NCBI GenBank assembly: GCA_965117025.1
Contig: OZ220746.1
Span: forward strand, 2,480,001 to 2,544,000
Direction of reading: 5' to 3'
Source: VXPQ01 sp965117025
Lineage (GTDB): Bacteria > Bacteroidota > Rhodothermia > Rhodothermales > VXPQ01
Length of the DNA: 64,000 nt
How positions within the stretch are numbered: position 1 is the stretch's first letter; the number at the start of each line of letters is the position of its first letter. The position numbers and the translations under genes were made by a program. The notes beneath the pieces are model-generated. The model saw only the letters and a list, made by a program, of their open reading frames with translations. It had not been told where the DNA came from and did not search any database. Positions 6,207 to 18,412 of the stretch are shown here, one piece after another.

Positions 6207-8984
6207 TTATTTCATCAGCAGCACGGACTTCGTGAACGTTTTTCCTCCTGCATCGAGAATAACGAAATACAATCCGCTGGACAGATGATCGGCCTCGAAC
6301 CGCACGGTATGTTTCCCGGGCGTTTGGACACCGTCCAGGAGAACGGCTACCCGGCGGCCCAGCACGTCATAGACCGTAAGGCGAGCCGGACCTTCCTCGG
6401 CAAGTCCGTAACGGATCGTCGCCACGGGGTTGAAAGGATTGGGATGAGGCGGCTCCAGGCCGGTGGGCATCTTTTGCTCCTCAAGTTGGACATCGTCCGT
6501 CATTGCAACATCGGCAGATGCATCGGCAATGCGCAAGGCCGGTGCAGTTGTAATTGTACAGGTATTCAGGGAAAGGGTCACCGTTGCGGACTCGGATGTT
6601 ACAATGCCTATTCCCTCGGTGTAATTCTTGTAGGGCACGATGCGGTAGGAATATGTGTTCTTCGACCCCGATTGCCCGGAAATGCACTGGTAACTCGTAT
6701 CGGAGTACACTTCCGCACCAGCGGCGAGATCGGCGATGACCGACCAAGCGCCGCCATATGGTTTGCCTTCCACCCGGTACCCTTCCTCGATCAATGAATC
6801 GTCGCGCCAAGTGATTTTCGGGTTACGCGTTTGGGAATCGACCGTGATGTTTGGGACGCCGGGTATGGCGGGTCCGCCGATCCTGCGTTCGGCGAACCGA
6901 TCTTCAATCGTAGCCGCGTAAGCGCCATAATTAATATAATCACTGTTCTTGGCGACCGCCGTGTAGCGGTCCCTCAGTGCTTCAAAAGTTGCAGCATAGG
7001 GTTTCATCTGAAGCGCAGTAAAAAGCAGCCGACTTGCTGGCGCTCCGGGGCGTTCCGGTCTGGTTTTGTCCTTGCGAATTCTCCATATAGCTCCCGAAAT
7101 GATCTCCCCCCTATTCCCTCCACAGGTATGTTCCTCAATGCCAAAGTCATCCATTGTACAAGAGTTATAAAGAAGCCGTACGGTTGATGTGCCCAGACTA
7201 TTAGCAATCCTCACGGGATCGCCATTGCCCTCTTCAGGGCCTGCAAAAGCAAAATGGTTTGTCTTGTCCGCTGCGAAATAATCAGAGACGCCTTCTTGCA
7301 TGGCATTATACTCTGGCCCAAATGGTCTGGAGGTCATTGAATTAGGTGGCGTATGCAACGTATAGATGACATCATGCGTAAACTCATGATAAACGATGTC
7401 ATGGGACATCGCATTGGGGCCACCCAGATTGATTCTTTTAGGATAGGAGGATGCATAAATATCGATAGTACCCTCATAACCTTCATAAATCCAGATTTTA
7501 TATGTGGCGTCGTTCATTCCAGAGTAATAGTACGTATTACTATCACTGAAATAATCGTACATCTCGCGCACATGGTATACGCTGTTGAGCGCGAGGGCAG
7601 TAAGCCCGCCATCGCCGCCATCGCCCCAGCCCCAGTTATGGTTTAGTTCGGTATCTCCATCAATGTCGACCGAAAAACTTTTCTCCATCTGGCAAGTGGG
7701 AGTGCATAATTTGCATTTAGTGGCAATGCATGATTCACAGTCAACGCGAAACAAGTAGCAAAATGGGCATTGATCATTAAGGCATTCGTTACATTCACTT
7801 GAGGCCAAGGCAACGATATACGCCTTATTATTTGCGATCTCGAAGGTCACCGTGTGCGTCGTGTTTGCTAACCCGGTAACCTCATAGTCCCCGTCGGCGT
7901 CCGCATAAACCTCATAGATTTGCTGCGTGGCGTCGTTCTGGACAGTGACCTTCGCGTGGGGAAACGGCTGATTTTGATTCCGAACGAATGGAGAACTGGT
8001 ATTATCGGGTGACTCATAGTAGTTGAGCGTCACCGTGCCGGAGAGCGTACTTGTCCCCGAAGGCGCTGGCTCGCTGGGCGCCGGCTTCGGCGGCTCGGCG
8101 CCGAAGATGTTTTCTTCGGCGATATCGGCGCGCGGCAGCGCATAGGGGATGGCCGCAATAGCGGAAGGAGACAAGGCGGTACCGTCAGTGCGAGCGTCTT
8201 CGTCCAGAGCGATGCGCACAGGCCCCTGTCCGTGCGGGGAACTATCGAGGATATTGCTGTACTCTGCAATGACGGCTCCCGTGTGCGCATCCACCAGAAA
8301 GGTCTTGCTGAAGGGAGGGGCGTTATCCCAGTTCTCCAGTGCGACCTCCCAGGCCAGCCTGAAAACATAGCGGTCCGCCAGTTCTTCCGGCACGATGACA
8401 AGGCTCTCCTTTACGAAGGCTGCCGTTCGGGGAATGGTCGTCTGGCCCCGCGCAGAAGCGATGGCGGCGGCCTTGCTTATCTCGGCATCCACCTGCACAT
8501 CGAGTTTGGGAAAGGCGCGGGCGCCTGCAGCTACGATGCGCCCGCTGTTGGTTATCGTGACCCCCACCTGCGAGCCGAGCACGCTAAGCCCCTCGTAGAG
8601 CTGCACATAGCTGATGAACCAGAACGTGCCGTTGGTCTCGACGCGCGGCTCGCTCAGCTGTTTCGTGTCAATCCCGAACACGTTCACATGTGCGTCAATG
8701 AAGGCATCCGCCGCAGTGGATACGGATGTCTTCGAGGACAGCGAATGCGCATTTCCCGGATTGAACTCCAGTGAGTCGGTATCGATGATCCATGTCGCCG
8801 TTCCGCTTTTCTCGTCCACATAGGCGACGAAGCGCTTACCGTCGTGTCGCAGGATATGCGGTGCTCTGGTGGACTTGGCGCTCTGGCCCAGCGCTTCGAA
8901 CGGAGCGAGCATAAATAGCGCCGGACATAGCGCCGCCGCTGCGGGCGCAAGGAGAACGTTTCTGATTACAGGCAGGAACTTCAT
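6207..8984 (-). CDS. Secreted M4 (thermolysin-family) zinc metalloprotease with Cys-rich insert and type IX sorting domain
   Basis: 925 residues, an extracellular endopeptidase. Order: signal peptide 1-34; FTP/PepSY-type propeptide (to about 270); a carboxypeptidase-regulatory-like beta domain (about 330-395); a Cys-rich insert at about 395-431 with CNEC, CPFC, CESC and CKLC; the catalytic domain with HEFTH at about 533-537 and the third zinc ligand in EGVSDYFAAD; a fibronectin-like segment; and a type IX sorting tail (PHPNPFNPVATIRYGL ... SVLLMK). Start: MKFLPVIRNVLL gives a good signal peptide; the open frame upstream overlaps the preceding gene and looks non-coding. The gap to the giant repeat protein upstream is only 20 bp, suggesting one operon. 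The stretch around 7100-7850 is clearly AT-richer than its surroundings. Confidence 0.92.
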   Translation of the reverse strand: MKFLPVIRNVLLAPAAAALCPALFMLAPFEALGQSAKSTRAPHILRHDGKRFVAYVDEKSGTATWIIDTDSLEFNPGNAHSLSSKTSVSTAADAFIDAHVNVFGIDTKQLSEPRVETNGTFWFISYVQLYEGLSVLGSQVGVTITNSGRIVAAGARAFPKLDVQVDAEISKAAAIASARGQTTIPRTAAFVKESLVIVPEELADRYVFRLAWEVALENWDNAPPFSKTFLVDAHTGAVIAEYSNILDSSPHGQGPVRIALDEDARTDGTALSPSAIAAIPYALPRADIAEENIFGAEPPKPAPSEPAPSGTSTLSGTVTLNYYESPDNTSSPFVRNQNQPFPHAKVTVQNDATQQIYEVYADADGDYEVTGLANTTHTVTFEIANNKAYIVALASSECNECLNDQCPFCYLFRVDCESCIATKCKLCTPTCQMEKSFSVDIDGDTELNHNWGWGDGGDGGLTALALNSVYHVREMYDYFSDSNTYYYSGMNDATYKIWIYEGYEGTIDIYASSYPKRINLGGPNAMSHDIVYHEFTHDVIYTLHTPPNSMTSRPFGPEYNAMQEGVSDYFAADKTNHFAFAGPEEGNGDPVRIANSLGTSTVRLLYNSCTMDDFGIEEHTCGGNRGEIISGAIWRIRKDKTRPERPGAPASRLLFTALQMKPYAATFEALRDRYTAVAKNSDYINYGAYAATIEDRFAERRIGGPAIPGVPNITVDSQTRNPKITWRDDSLIEEGYRVEGKPYGGAWSVIADLAAGAEVYSDTSYQCISGQSGSKNTYSYRIVPYKNYTEGIGIVTSESATVTLSLNTCTITTAPALRIADASADVAMTDDVQLEEQKMPTGLEPPHPNPFNPVATIRYGLAEEGPARLTVYDVLGRRVAVLLDGVQTPGKHTVRFEADHLSSGLYFVILDAGGKTFTKSVLLMK

Positions 8985-9004
8985 GATTCGGGTACTACAG
9001 TTTT

Positions 9005-12781
<3,777 letters not shown>

Positions 12782-12787
12782 GTCCAT

Positions 12788-13124
12788 GCCCCTAAAAAAC
12801 TATGTGGTTGACCGGCGTGTAATCAGGCGTTTTTGCGCCGAGGCCTGAAGCGGGCGTGCCGGATCTTTGTCGAACCGCAAAATGAATCATTCTACCGGTG
12901 GCCGTGAGAAGGCCGATGAACTTGAGAATCGTTGTACGGCGTACAATTTCGTCAATATTCAGCAGAATTCAAGTGAGCATTACATGATTAATTAGTCTAT
13001 AACATGTTTTTATTATGAGTTTTTATCAATAAAGTGCTAAAATGCTTCCAGAACGTTGGCGCCGGACATCTACCGAACGTGCGATCCTTGCAGAGCCTCT
13101 ATGGAGAACATCTCCCGGATCCTG
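12788..13124. other. 337-bp intergenic region, AT-rich on its right side
   Basis: Separates two minus-strand genes, so it should hold the promoter of the giant repeat protein/protease block. The part from about 12960 to 13040 is markedly AT-rich in an otherwise GC-rich window. No ORF, tRNA or clear terminator is visible. The only ordered element I see is the palindrome at 12932-12946. Confidence 0.6.
12932..12946. promoter_or_regulatory. Perfect palindrome, candidate operator
   Basis: TTGTACGGCGTACAA is a perfect 15-bp palindrome with seven-base arms around one G. It lies about 150 bp upstream of the giant repeat protein and next to AT-rich DNA. The form suits a dimeric regulator, but nothing identifies which one. 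Confidence 0.35.
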
Positions 13125-14101
13125 TCACTCCAGGCCGAATTTCTCGAAAAGCCGGATCGCGGCAGCGAGTTCGACATTCCCTCCGCTCACGATGACCCCG
13201 ACGCGTTCGGGCAGCGCCGGACGATCTTCTTCGAAAAGCCAGGCCACGGGCAGGGCGCCGGTGGGCTCGACGACCAGGTTCATGCGTTGCCACAGAAAAT
13301 GCATGGCGCGCACGATGGAGACCTCCCGGACCGTATACATGGCGTCCACATACGCGCGTACAAGGGGAACGTCGTGGCGCCGAGCGAGGGGGTCCGGGCG
13401 CCGTCAGCGATCGTATCGGGGTTGTGCACCGTATGCAGCGTACCGGTCCGGAAGGAACGGGTCGCATCGTCCGCATTCGCCGGTTCCACGCCGGCTACCC
13501 GGCAAGCGGGTTGCAGGGCTTTTGCGGAGATGGCCGATCCTGACAGCAATCCCCCTCCTCCACAGCTTGTGAGAAGCAGGTCGAGGTCGTCGATTTCCTC
13601 CATCAACTCCCGGGCGCTCGTTCCCTGCCCGGCCACAATATGGGGGTGATCGTACGGGGGAATGATGGACAGGCCCCGTTCCCTGGCAATCTCCGCGGCA
13701 AGAGCCTCCCTCGTGGTGTTTTCCCGGTCGTACAGGACGATCTCGGCGCCGTAGCCGCGTGTGGCCTCCAGCTTGATCCGGGGCGCATCGGACGGCATGA
13801 CGACCGTGATGGGCACGCCCAGCAGACGGCCTGCAAGAGCCAGCGCCTGGGCATGATTCCCCGACGAGTAGGTTAGCGCCCCCCGTGCTTTTTCATCCGC
13901 CGGAAGGAGGGACAGGGCATTGCAGGCGCCGCGGAACTTGAAGGACCCGGTGCGCTGGAATTGTTCGCACTTGAAGAAGAAGCGCGCCCCGAATCGCTGG
14001 TCGAACGTGGAGGACGTATGGACCGGCGTGCGGCGCGCAATATCTGCAATGCGCTGCGCCGCCGCTTCGATGTCCGGATACGTAACGAGGCGTTCCGACA
14101 C
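13125..14101 (-). CDS. PLP-dependent threonine dehydratase/serine racemase-type enzyme, apparent frameshift
   Basis: Fold-type II PLP enzyme of the IlvA/serine racemase/hydroxyaspartate ammonia-lyase group, about 325 residues when repaired. Visible motifs: the PLP lysine in GSFKFRGA, SSGNHAQALALAG, and the phosphate-binding GGGGLLSG. No ACT domain, so it is the short catabolic type. The frame from 14101 runs correctly to TPSLGATTFPL near 13365, then goes out of frame. The true end (VDAMYTVREVSIVRAMHF ... FEKFGLE) continues one frame over to 13125. Restoring one base in the run of four C's (coding strand; GGGG at 13364-13367) rejoins the halves. The substrate (Thr, Ser or hydroxyaspartate) cannot be decided. 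Confidence 0.85.
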
Positions 14102-14252
14102 GGGAAAGGCGCACGGAAATAGAGAAAGGGCGGAGTGGACGCCTGCCGTTACGGTTGCCGCCGCAGAGCGTTCCGCCGCTCATATACCGCTCGCGGTCGC
14201 GGTCGATCACGGCAAGACCCGGAAGTCAGCGTGTCGCCGGACGTTTTGCGGG

Positions 14253-14582
14253 TCAGGCGTCGTTCGTCTCCGCTACCGCTTCCTCCTGGTTCTCCTCGAC
14301 GGGTTCGCTCTCGCGCCGTTCTATGATGACCTGGATATCGCTGACGAGCGATGCGAAAGCGCCGATGGCTGCGAGCGTAGGCGCGAGCATGATGGCCGCC
14401 GCGGCGCCTCCGACGCCGAATACCAGCGGGAATTCCATAACGGTTCGGTTGTCCTTTTGCACCAGGATGCGCCGTGCGTTTCCTTCCTCGATGACCTCGC
14501 GGACCCTGTCAATCAGTTGATTGCCCTTGATCCTGATTTTTTCGAGCGTTTCCCGTGACAGGTCGTTCAGATCGTTTTGCAT
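14253..14582 (-). CDS. DUF4342 domain protein
   Basis: 109 residues. It matches the DUF4342 pattern as I know it: an N-terminal helix with GNQLIDRVREVIEEGNARRI, a strand LVQKDNRTVMEFPLVFGV, a hydrophobic Ala/Gly-rich helix (AAAAIMLAPTLAAIGAFASLV), then a strand VIIERRE and an acidic tail. The hydrophobic segment could insert in a membrane. Function is not known for the family. It stands alone on the minus strand, 151 bp upstream of the dehydratase gene and divergent from plsC. Confidence 0.8.
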   Translation of the reverse strand: MQNDLNDLSRETLEKIRIKGNQLIDRVREVIEEGNARRILVQKDNRTVMEFPLVFGVGGAAAAIMLAPTLAAIGAFASLVSDIQVIIERRESEPVEENQEEAVAETNDA

Positions 14583-14707
14583 GTCGTTTGCGATGGAATG
14601 AGATGGTATAAAAAAACTACCCCCTGATACGGGTGCTATACGTATGGAGATACCGTATGTTACATCCCCTGTCGTGCGATTCGTAAAACGCCAACCCTCG
14701 AAACGCC

Positions 14708-15478
14708 ATGAGCCCGCAAGCGCCCGTAGGATCCGCCTCGGAGAGCAGGTTTGCGACGCTGGTCGCCCGCCTGCATTTCGTCTGGTTTATTATCGTGGCG
14801 GCGCTTTGGACCATTGTCATGGCGTTTGTGCAACTTCTCACGCATCGGATCTATCCCACGGCGCGTAATTTCAAACGGAACGGGCGGGTGTGGGGCGGCG
14901 TCATCCTTGGATTGAGCGGCATCCGGGTGCATGTCACGGACCGGGCCGGGATCGACAGGGACGCCCCGACCGTATTCATAAGCAATCATCAGAATTTGCT
15001 GGATATTCTTGCATTGAGCGCAGCGCTTCCATATTCCTTCGGGTTCCTTGCCAAGACGGAATTGGCCCGGGTGCCCTTTTTGGGTTTCGCTATACGAAAC
15101 TCGGCGTCGGTCTTTATCGACCGGAGCAATCCGAGAAGCGCCTTGCAGAGCCTGCGTAAAGCCGGGGAACGTATTCGCGGCGGCAATTCGGTCCTGGTGT
15201 TTGCCGAGGGAACCCGGTCGCACGGGGCGCATCTTCAACCGCTCCTGAAGGGCGGGTTTGCGCTGGCGGTAGAGGCGGGTGTGCCGATGGCGCCCGTAAC
15301 GATCGTCGATGGGTACAAGCTGCTGCACGAAAGCAGGCGGCTCCTGCGAGGCGGCGTGCTGCACATGGTTGCAGGAGAACCGATTTCCCTTGAAGGGAAG
15401 ACGCGCCGGGACATTCCTGCTCTTATGGAGTATGTGCGCGAGCGCCTTGCCGAACCGCTTGCCGCTGCTTCCCCATGA
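14708..15478 (+). CDS. plsC: 1-acyl-sn-glycerol-3-phosphate acyltransferase (PlsC family)
   Basis: Transfers an acyl chain to lysophosphatidic acid to make phosphatidic acid at the inner membrane. 256 residues. An N-terminal hydrophobic segment (FVWFIIVAALWTIVMAF) is followed by the acyltransferase motifs: NHQNLLD (the catalytic HxxxxD), FLAKTELARVPFLG, FIDRSN, and VFAEGTRS with GAPVTIV-like sequence after it (VPMAPVTIVDG). Length is typical. gatC follows 25 bp later on the same strand, with no functional connection apparent. Confidence 0.93.
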   Translation: MSPQAPVGSASESRFATLVARLHFVWFIIVAALWTIVMAFVQLLTHRIYPTARNFKRNGRVWGGVILGLSGIRVHVTDRAGIDRDAPTVFISNHQNLLDILALSAALPYSFGFLAKTELARVPFLGFAIRNSASVFIDRSNPRSALQSLRKAGERIRGGNSVLVFAEGTRSHGAHLQPLLKGGFALAVEAGVPMAPVTIVDGYKLLHESRRLLRGGVLHMVAGEPISLEGKTRRDIPALMEYVRERLAEPLAAASP

Positions 15479-15503
15479 TACTTCTTTTTCCCCCGTTCCA
15501 TAT

Positions 15504-15791
15504 ATGGCTGTTACTGTAGAACAGGTACGATACATTGCTTCGCTTGCCCGGCTTCGCTTCACCGAAGAGGAAGAAGCACGGCTTGCCAAAGAAATGAGCG
15601 AGGTGCTCGATTACGTAGCGAAGCTGGGGGAACTCGATACCGACGGCGTGCCGACGATGTCGCATGTGCTGGATATGCGTAATGTGTTCCGGGAAGACAA
15701 GGAGGTAGCGCGGATCACGCACGAGGAGGCGCTCAAGGGAGCTCCCAATGCGGACGCCGCATATTTTCGCGTTCCCAAAGTCATTGAATAG
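15504..15791 (+). CDS. gatC: Aspartyl/glutamyl-tRNA amidotransferase subunit C
   Basis: Small stabilising subunit of the GatCAB amidotransferase, which converts misacylated Glu-tRNAGln or Asp-tRNAAsn. 95 residues. The family pattern is clear: VEQVRYIASLARLRFTEEEE at the start, LDYVAKLGELDTDGVPTMSHV in the middle, and NVFREDKEV ... PNADAAYFRVPKVIE at the end. ATG 15504 gives the normal N-terminus; the longer open frame from 15309 overlaps plsC and is spurious. gatA and gatB are not in the window, which is common in this group. Confidence 0.95.
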   Translation: MAVTVEQVRYIASLARLRFTEEEEARLAKEMSEVLDYVAKLGELDTDGVPTMSHVLDMRNVFREDKEVARITHEEALKGAPNADAAYFRVPKVIE

Positions 15792-15862
15792 CGTATCCGA
15801 AAGGGATTTTTCAGCCGGGTACGAACACTCATTTACATTTATCGAGGAACACATCCGACATT

Positions 15863-18412
15863 ATGGCGCGAGCGCGAGGCAGAAAAAAAACCGCTCCGGC
15901 GCGAGGTTCCTCTTCCGCGAACGTCCGGGATCGGAACAAGGCGGGCCTCTGGGACCGTCTCGACGGGCGCACCCGGCACATTGTGTGCATCGGCGTGCTG
16001 TTCGTCATCGCCTTCGGATTTTTCGCCCCCGCCGTGTTTTCGGATCGCTCCCTGATCGGGGACGATACGGTGCGGTGGCGGGCCATGGCGGAGTACATGC
16101 TCGATTACGAAGAAGAGACGGGCCGGCAGGCGCTGTGGGCCCCGAACGCATTCGGCGGCATGCCCGGATACATGATCGCCTATGCCGAGCAGGTGCCCCA
16201 GCTCGACGATATTCCGGCGTGGCTCCGGAAAGCGATCTGGCCGGTTTCTCATTTTCTCGTGTTGCTGTTCGGCGCCTATTTCCTTGCCTTCTTTCTGACG
16301 AAGGACCGCTTTGCCGGGGCGCTGGCTGCTGTGGCCTATGGTCTGACCACCTACATGACCTTCATTCTGATCGCAGGGCACAATACGCGGTTCATCACGC
16401 TGTGCTTTGCCCCCTGGCTGGTGCTGGCGTTCGTCGCGGCGCTCCGGCGTCCGGGTTTGTTGGCCGCCCTCCTTTTTGCGACCGCGCTGGGCGTGAACTT
16501 GCGGGGCGGGCATGTGCAGATGACGTACTACGTAGCGTTTCTGCTGGGCATCTGGTGGGTGGTCGAGGCCGTGTACGCCGGCATGCGGAAAGACTGGAAG
16601 CCGTTTGGCGCGGCCACGGCCTGGCTGGCGTTGGGCGGTGTACTGGGTTTGTTGCTGGTGGCGCAACCCTACCTGCTCCATTTCGAGTACAAAACCTTTA
16701 CCATCCGGGGCGCTGTGGATGCGGCGCTTTCCGGCCTGGATTGGGCCTATGCCATGGGATGGAGCCAGGGCAGGGGGGAACTGGTTACGCTGCTTGCAGC
16801 GGATGCGTACGGGGGCGCCAGCCCGACCTATTGGGGGCCGAAGCCGTTCACGTCGGGGCCGCACTATGTGGGCCCGATCGTGTTGCTGCTGGCGGCGTTT
16901 GCGGTGAGGCAATGGAGAAACCGGGGCGTGCTTGTGCTTTCCCTCATGGCGCTGTTCGCCACGCTGTTTTCGCTGGGATCGCATTTTGAATTGCTGAATC
17001 GCTTCATGTACGAGCATTTTCCCCTGTTCAATGCCTTTCGCGTGCCCGAGAGCTGGCTGGCGCTTACCGCGTTCGCGCTGGCGCTCCTCGCTGCGTTCGG
17101 GCTGCGCGGACTGGGCAGAGATACGGGCCCCGACGGCGATCCTGCGGCCCGTCGTACGTTCCGGTGGGTATTCGGGGGTCTTTCCGGAGTGTTGCTGGTG
17201 CTCATGCTGCTGCCCGGCGCCTTCTACGATTTCGAACGGGCCGGCGAGGAAGCGCAGGTCACGCAGGCGTTGCTGTCGCAGCAGCCGGACATTGCTCCGA
17301 ACGATCCGCGTGTGGCGCCCGCCGTACGAAGCTACCTTGACGAGCAGCACGCCCTTCGGGAAGATACCTTCCGGTCCGAGATGCGGCGGTCGTTGTTCTT
17401 TCTGCTGCTTGCGGGCGGCATGATTCTGCTTTTTCAGAGAGGCAAAGCGCCCCGATGGGCGTTGCAGGCCGCCCTCGTTTTGCTTGTGGTGGTGGACTTG
17501 TGGGGCGTCGGCAGGCGGTATTTCAACAAGGACGATCTGGTCCGGGCGAACGCCGTCGAGGAGCAGATTCCCACCTACGATGTGGACCGCTATATCCTCG
17601 GGCAGCAGGAAGCCGCAGGGGGTCCGGGGCGCTTCCGCGTGCTTTCGCTGGAAGCGGGGAGCCCGTTTCAGCATGCCCGTCCATCCTACCATTACGAATC
17701 CGTCGGGGGGTACCACGGAGCGAAACTTCGTCTGGCGCAGGACTATATCGACGAGCTATACGCAGATCCGGCTACGCGTTTGCCGAACGCGAACGCGCTG
17801 GACCTGCTCGGGGTACGCTACGTGATTTCCCCGTCTCCGCTTCCCGGTCTGGATGTGGTGCACCAGGGGGAGCAGACCGGTCTGTTTGTACTTGAAAATA
17901 TGGATGTTCCACCCCGGGCCTGGCTGGTTGGCGAGACGGAGGTGGCGCCCGATCCGCCCGCTGCATGGGCGCGTCTGCGCGATCCGGCGTTCGATCTGCG
18001 CCGCATGGCCCTCCTGTACGAGCCGCTCGCTGTAGATCCGGTCCCTGTCGATTCGATAAGCGTGGCGAACGTCCGCATGCGATCCTGGTCGCTGCACGAG
18101 ATCGTGCTGGATGTGGCGACGGATGCTCCCCGGTTGCTGGTGCTCAGCGAAGTGTTCTATCCGGCCGGGTGGGAGGCTACGGTCGGGGGCGAGGACGTCT
18201 CTATTTTGCAGGTCGATCATTTGTTGCGCGGCGTGCCGGTTCCGGCGGGCGCGCATGAGGTGGTTTTGCGTTTCGACCCGCTCCGGCACCGTATGGGCGT
18301 AGCGATCGGGGCCGGCTCGACCGTACTGGTGTATGGGGGCGTGGTTATGCTGCTTGCCATGGGCTGGCGGCGCAGGCGACGACAGATCAGTTCCTCTGCG
18401 TCGGAGGCATGA
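15863..18412 (+). CDS. YfhO-like multi-spanning membrane protein
   Basis: 849 residues, a large polytopic inner-membrane protein of the YfhO/GT-C-like type, a family linked to glycosylation of cell-surface polymers. A basic N-terminus is followed by repeated hydrophobic segments (CIGVLFVIAFGFFAPAVF, HFLVLLFGAYFLAFFL, LFATALGVNLRGGHVQMTYY, VLLLLAAFAV-like), then an extracytoplasmic region of about 350 residues, and a final membrane helix and basic tail (MGWRRRRRQ). The early acidic loop (GDDTVRWRAMAEYM) could be the catalytic loop of a GT-C fold. Its stop overlaps the next start (ATGA), which ties it to the glycosyltransferases downstream. Confidence 0.8.
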   Translation: MARARGRKKTAPARGSSSANVRDRNKAGLWDRLDGRTRHIVCIGVLFVIAFGFFAPAVFSDRSLIGDDTVRWRAMAEYMLDYEEETGRQALWAPNAFGGMPGYMIAYAEQVPQLDDIPAWLRKAIWPVSHFLVLLFGAYFLAFFLTKDRFAGALAAVAYGLTTYMTFILIAGHNTRFITLCFAPWLVLAFVAALRRPGLLAALLFATALGVNLRGGHVQMTYYVAFLLGIWWVVEAVYAGMRKDWKPFGAATAWLALGGVLGLLLVAQPYLLHFEYKTFTIRGAVDAALSGLDWAYAMGWSQGRGELVTLLAADAYGGASPTYWGPKPFTSGPHYVGPIVLLLAAFAVRQWRNRGVLVLSLMALFATLFSLGSHFELLNRFMYEHFPLFNAFRVPESWLALTAFALALLAAFGLRGLGRDTGPDGDPAARRTFRWVFGGLSGVLLVLMLLPGAFYDFERAGEEAQVTQALLSQQPDIAPNDPRVAPAVRSYLDEQHALREDTFRSEMRRSLFFLLLAGGMILLFQRGKAPRWALQAALVLLVVVDLWGVGRRYFNKDDLVRANAVEEQIPTYDVDRYILGQQEAAGGPGRFRVLSLEAGSPFQHARPSYHYESVGGYHGAKLRLAQDYIDELYADPATRLPNANALDLLGVRYVISPSPLPGLDVVHQGEQTGLFVLENMDVPPRAWLVGETEVAPDPPAAWARLRDPAFDLRRMALLYEPLAVDPVPVDSISVANVRMRSWSLHEIVLDVATDAPRLLVLSEVFYPAGWEATVGGEDVSILQVDHLLRGVPVPAGAHEVVLRFDPLRHRMGVAIGAGSTVLVYGGVVMLLAMGWRRRRRQISSSASEA

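Noticed and set aside
15839..17716. A 625-codon open frame on the minus strand
   Set aside because: Antisense to the YfhO-like gene and rich in Arg, Gln and His, typical of a shadow frame.
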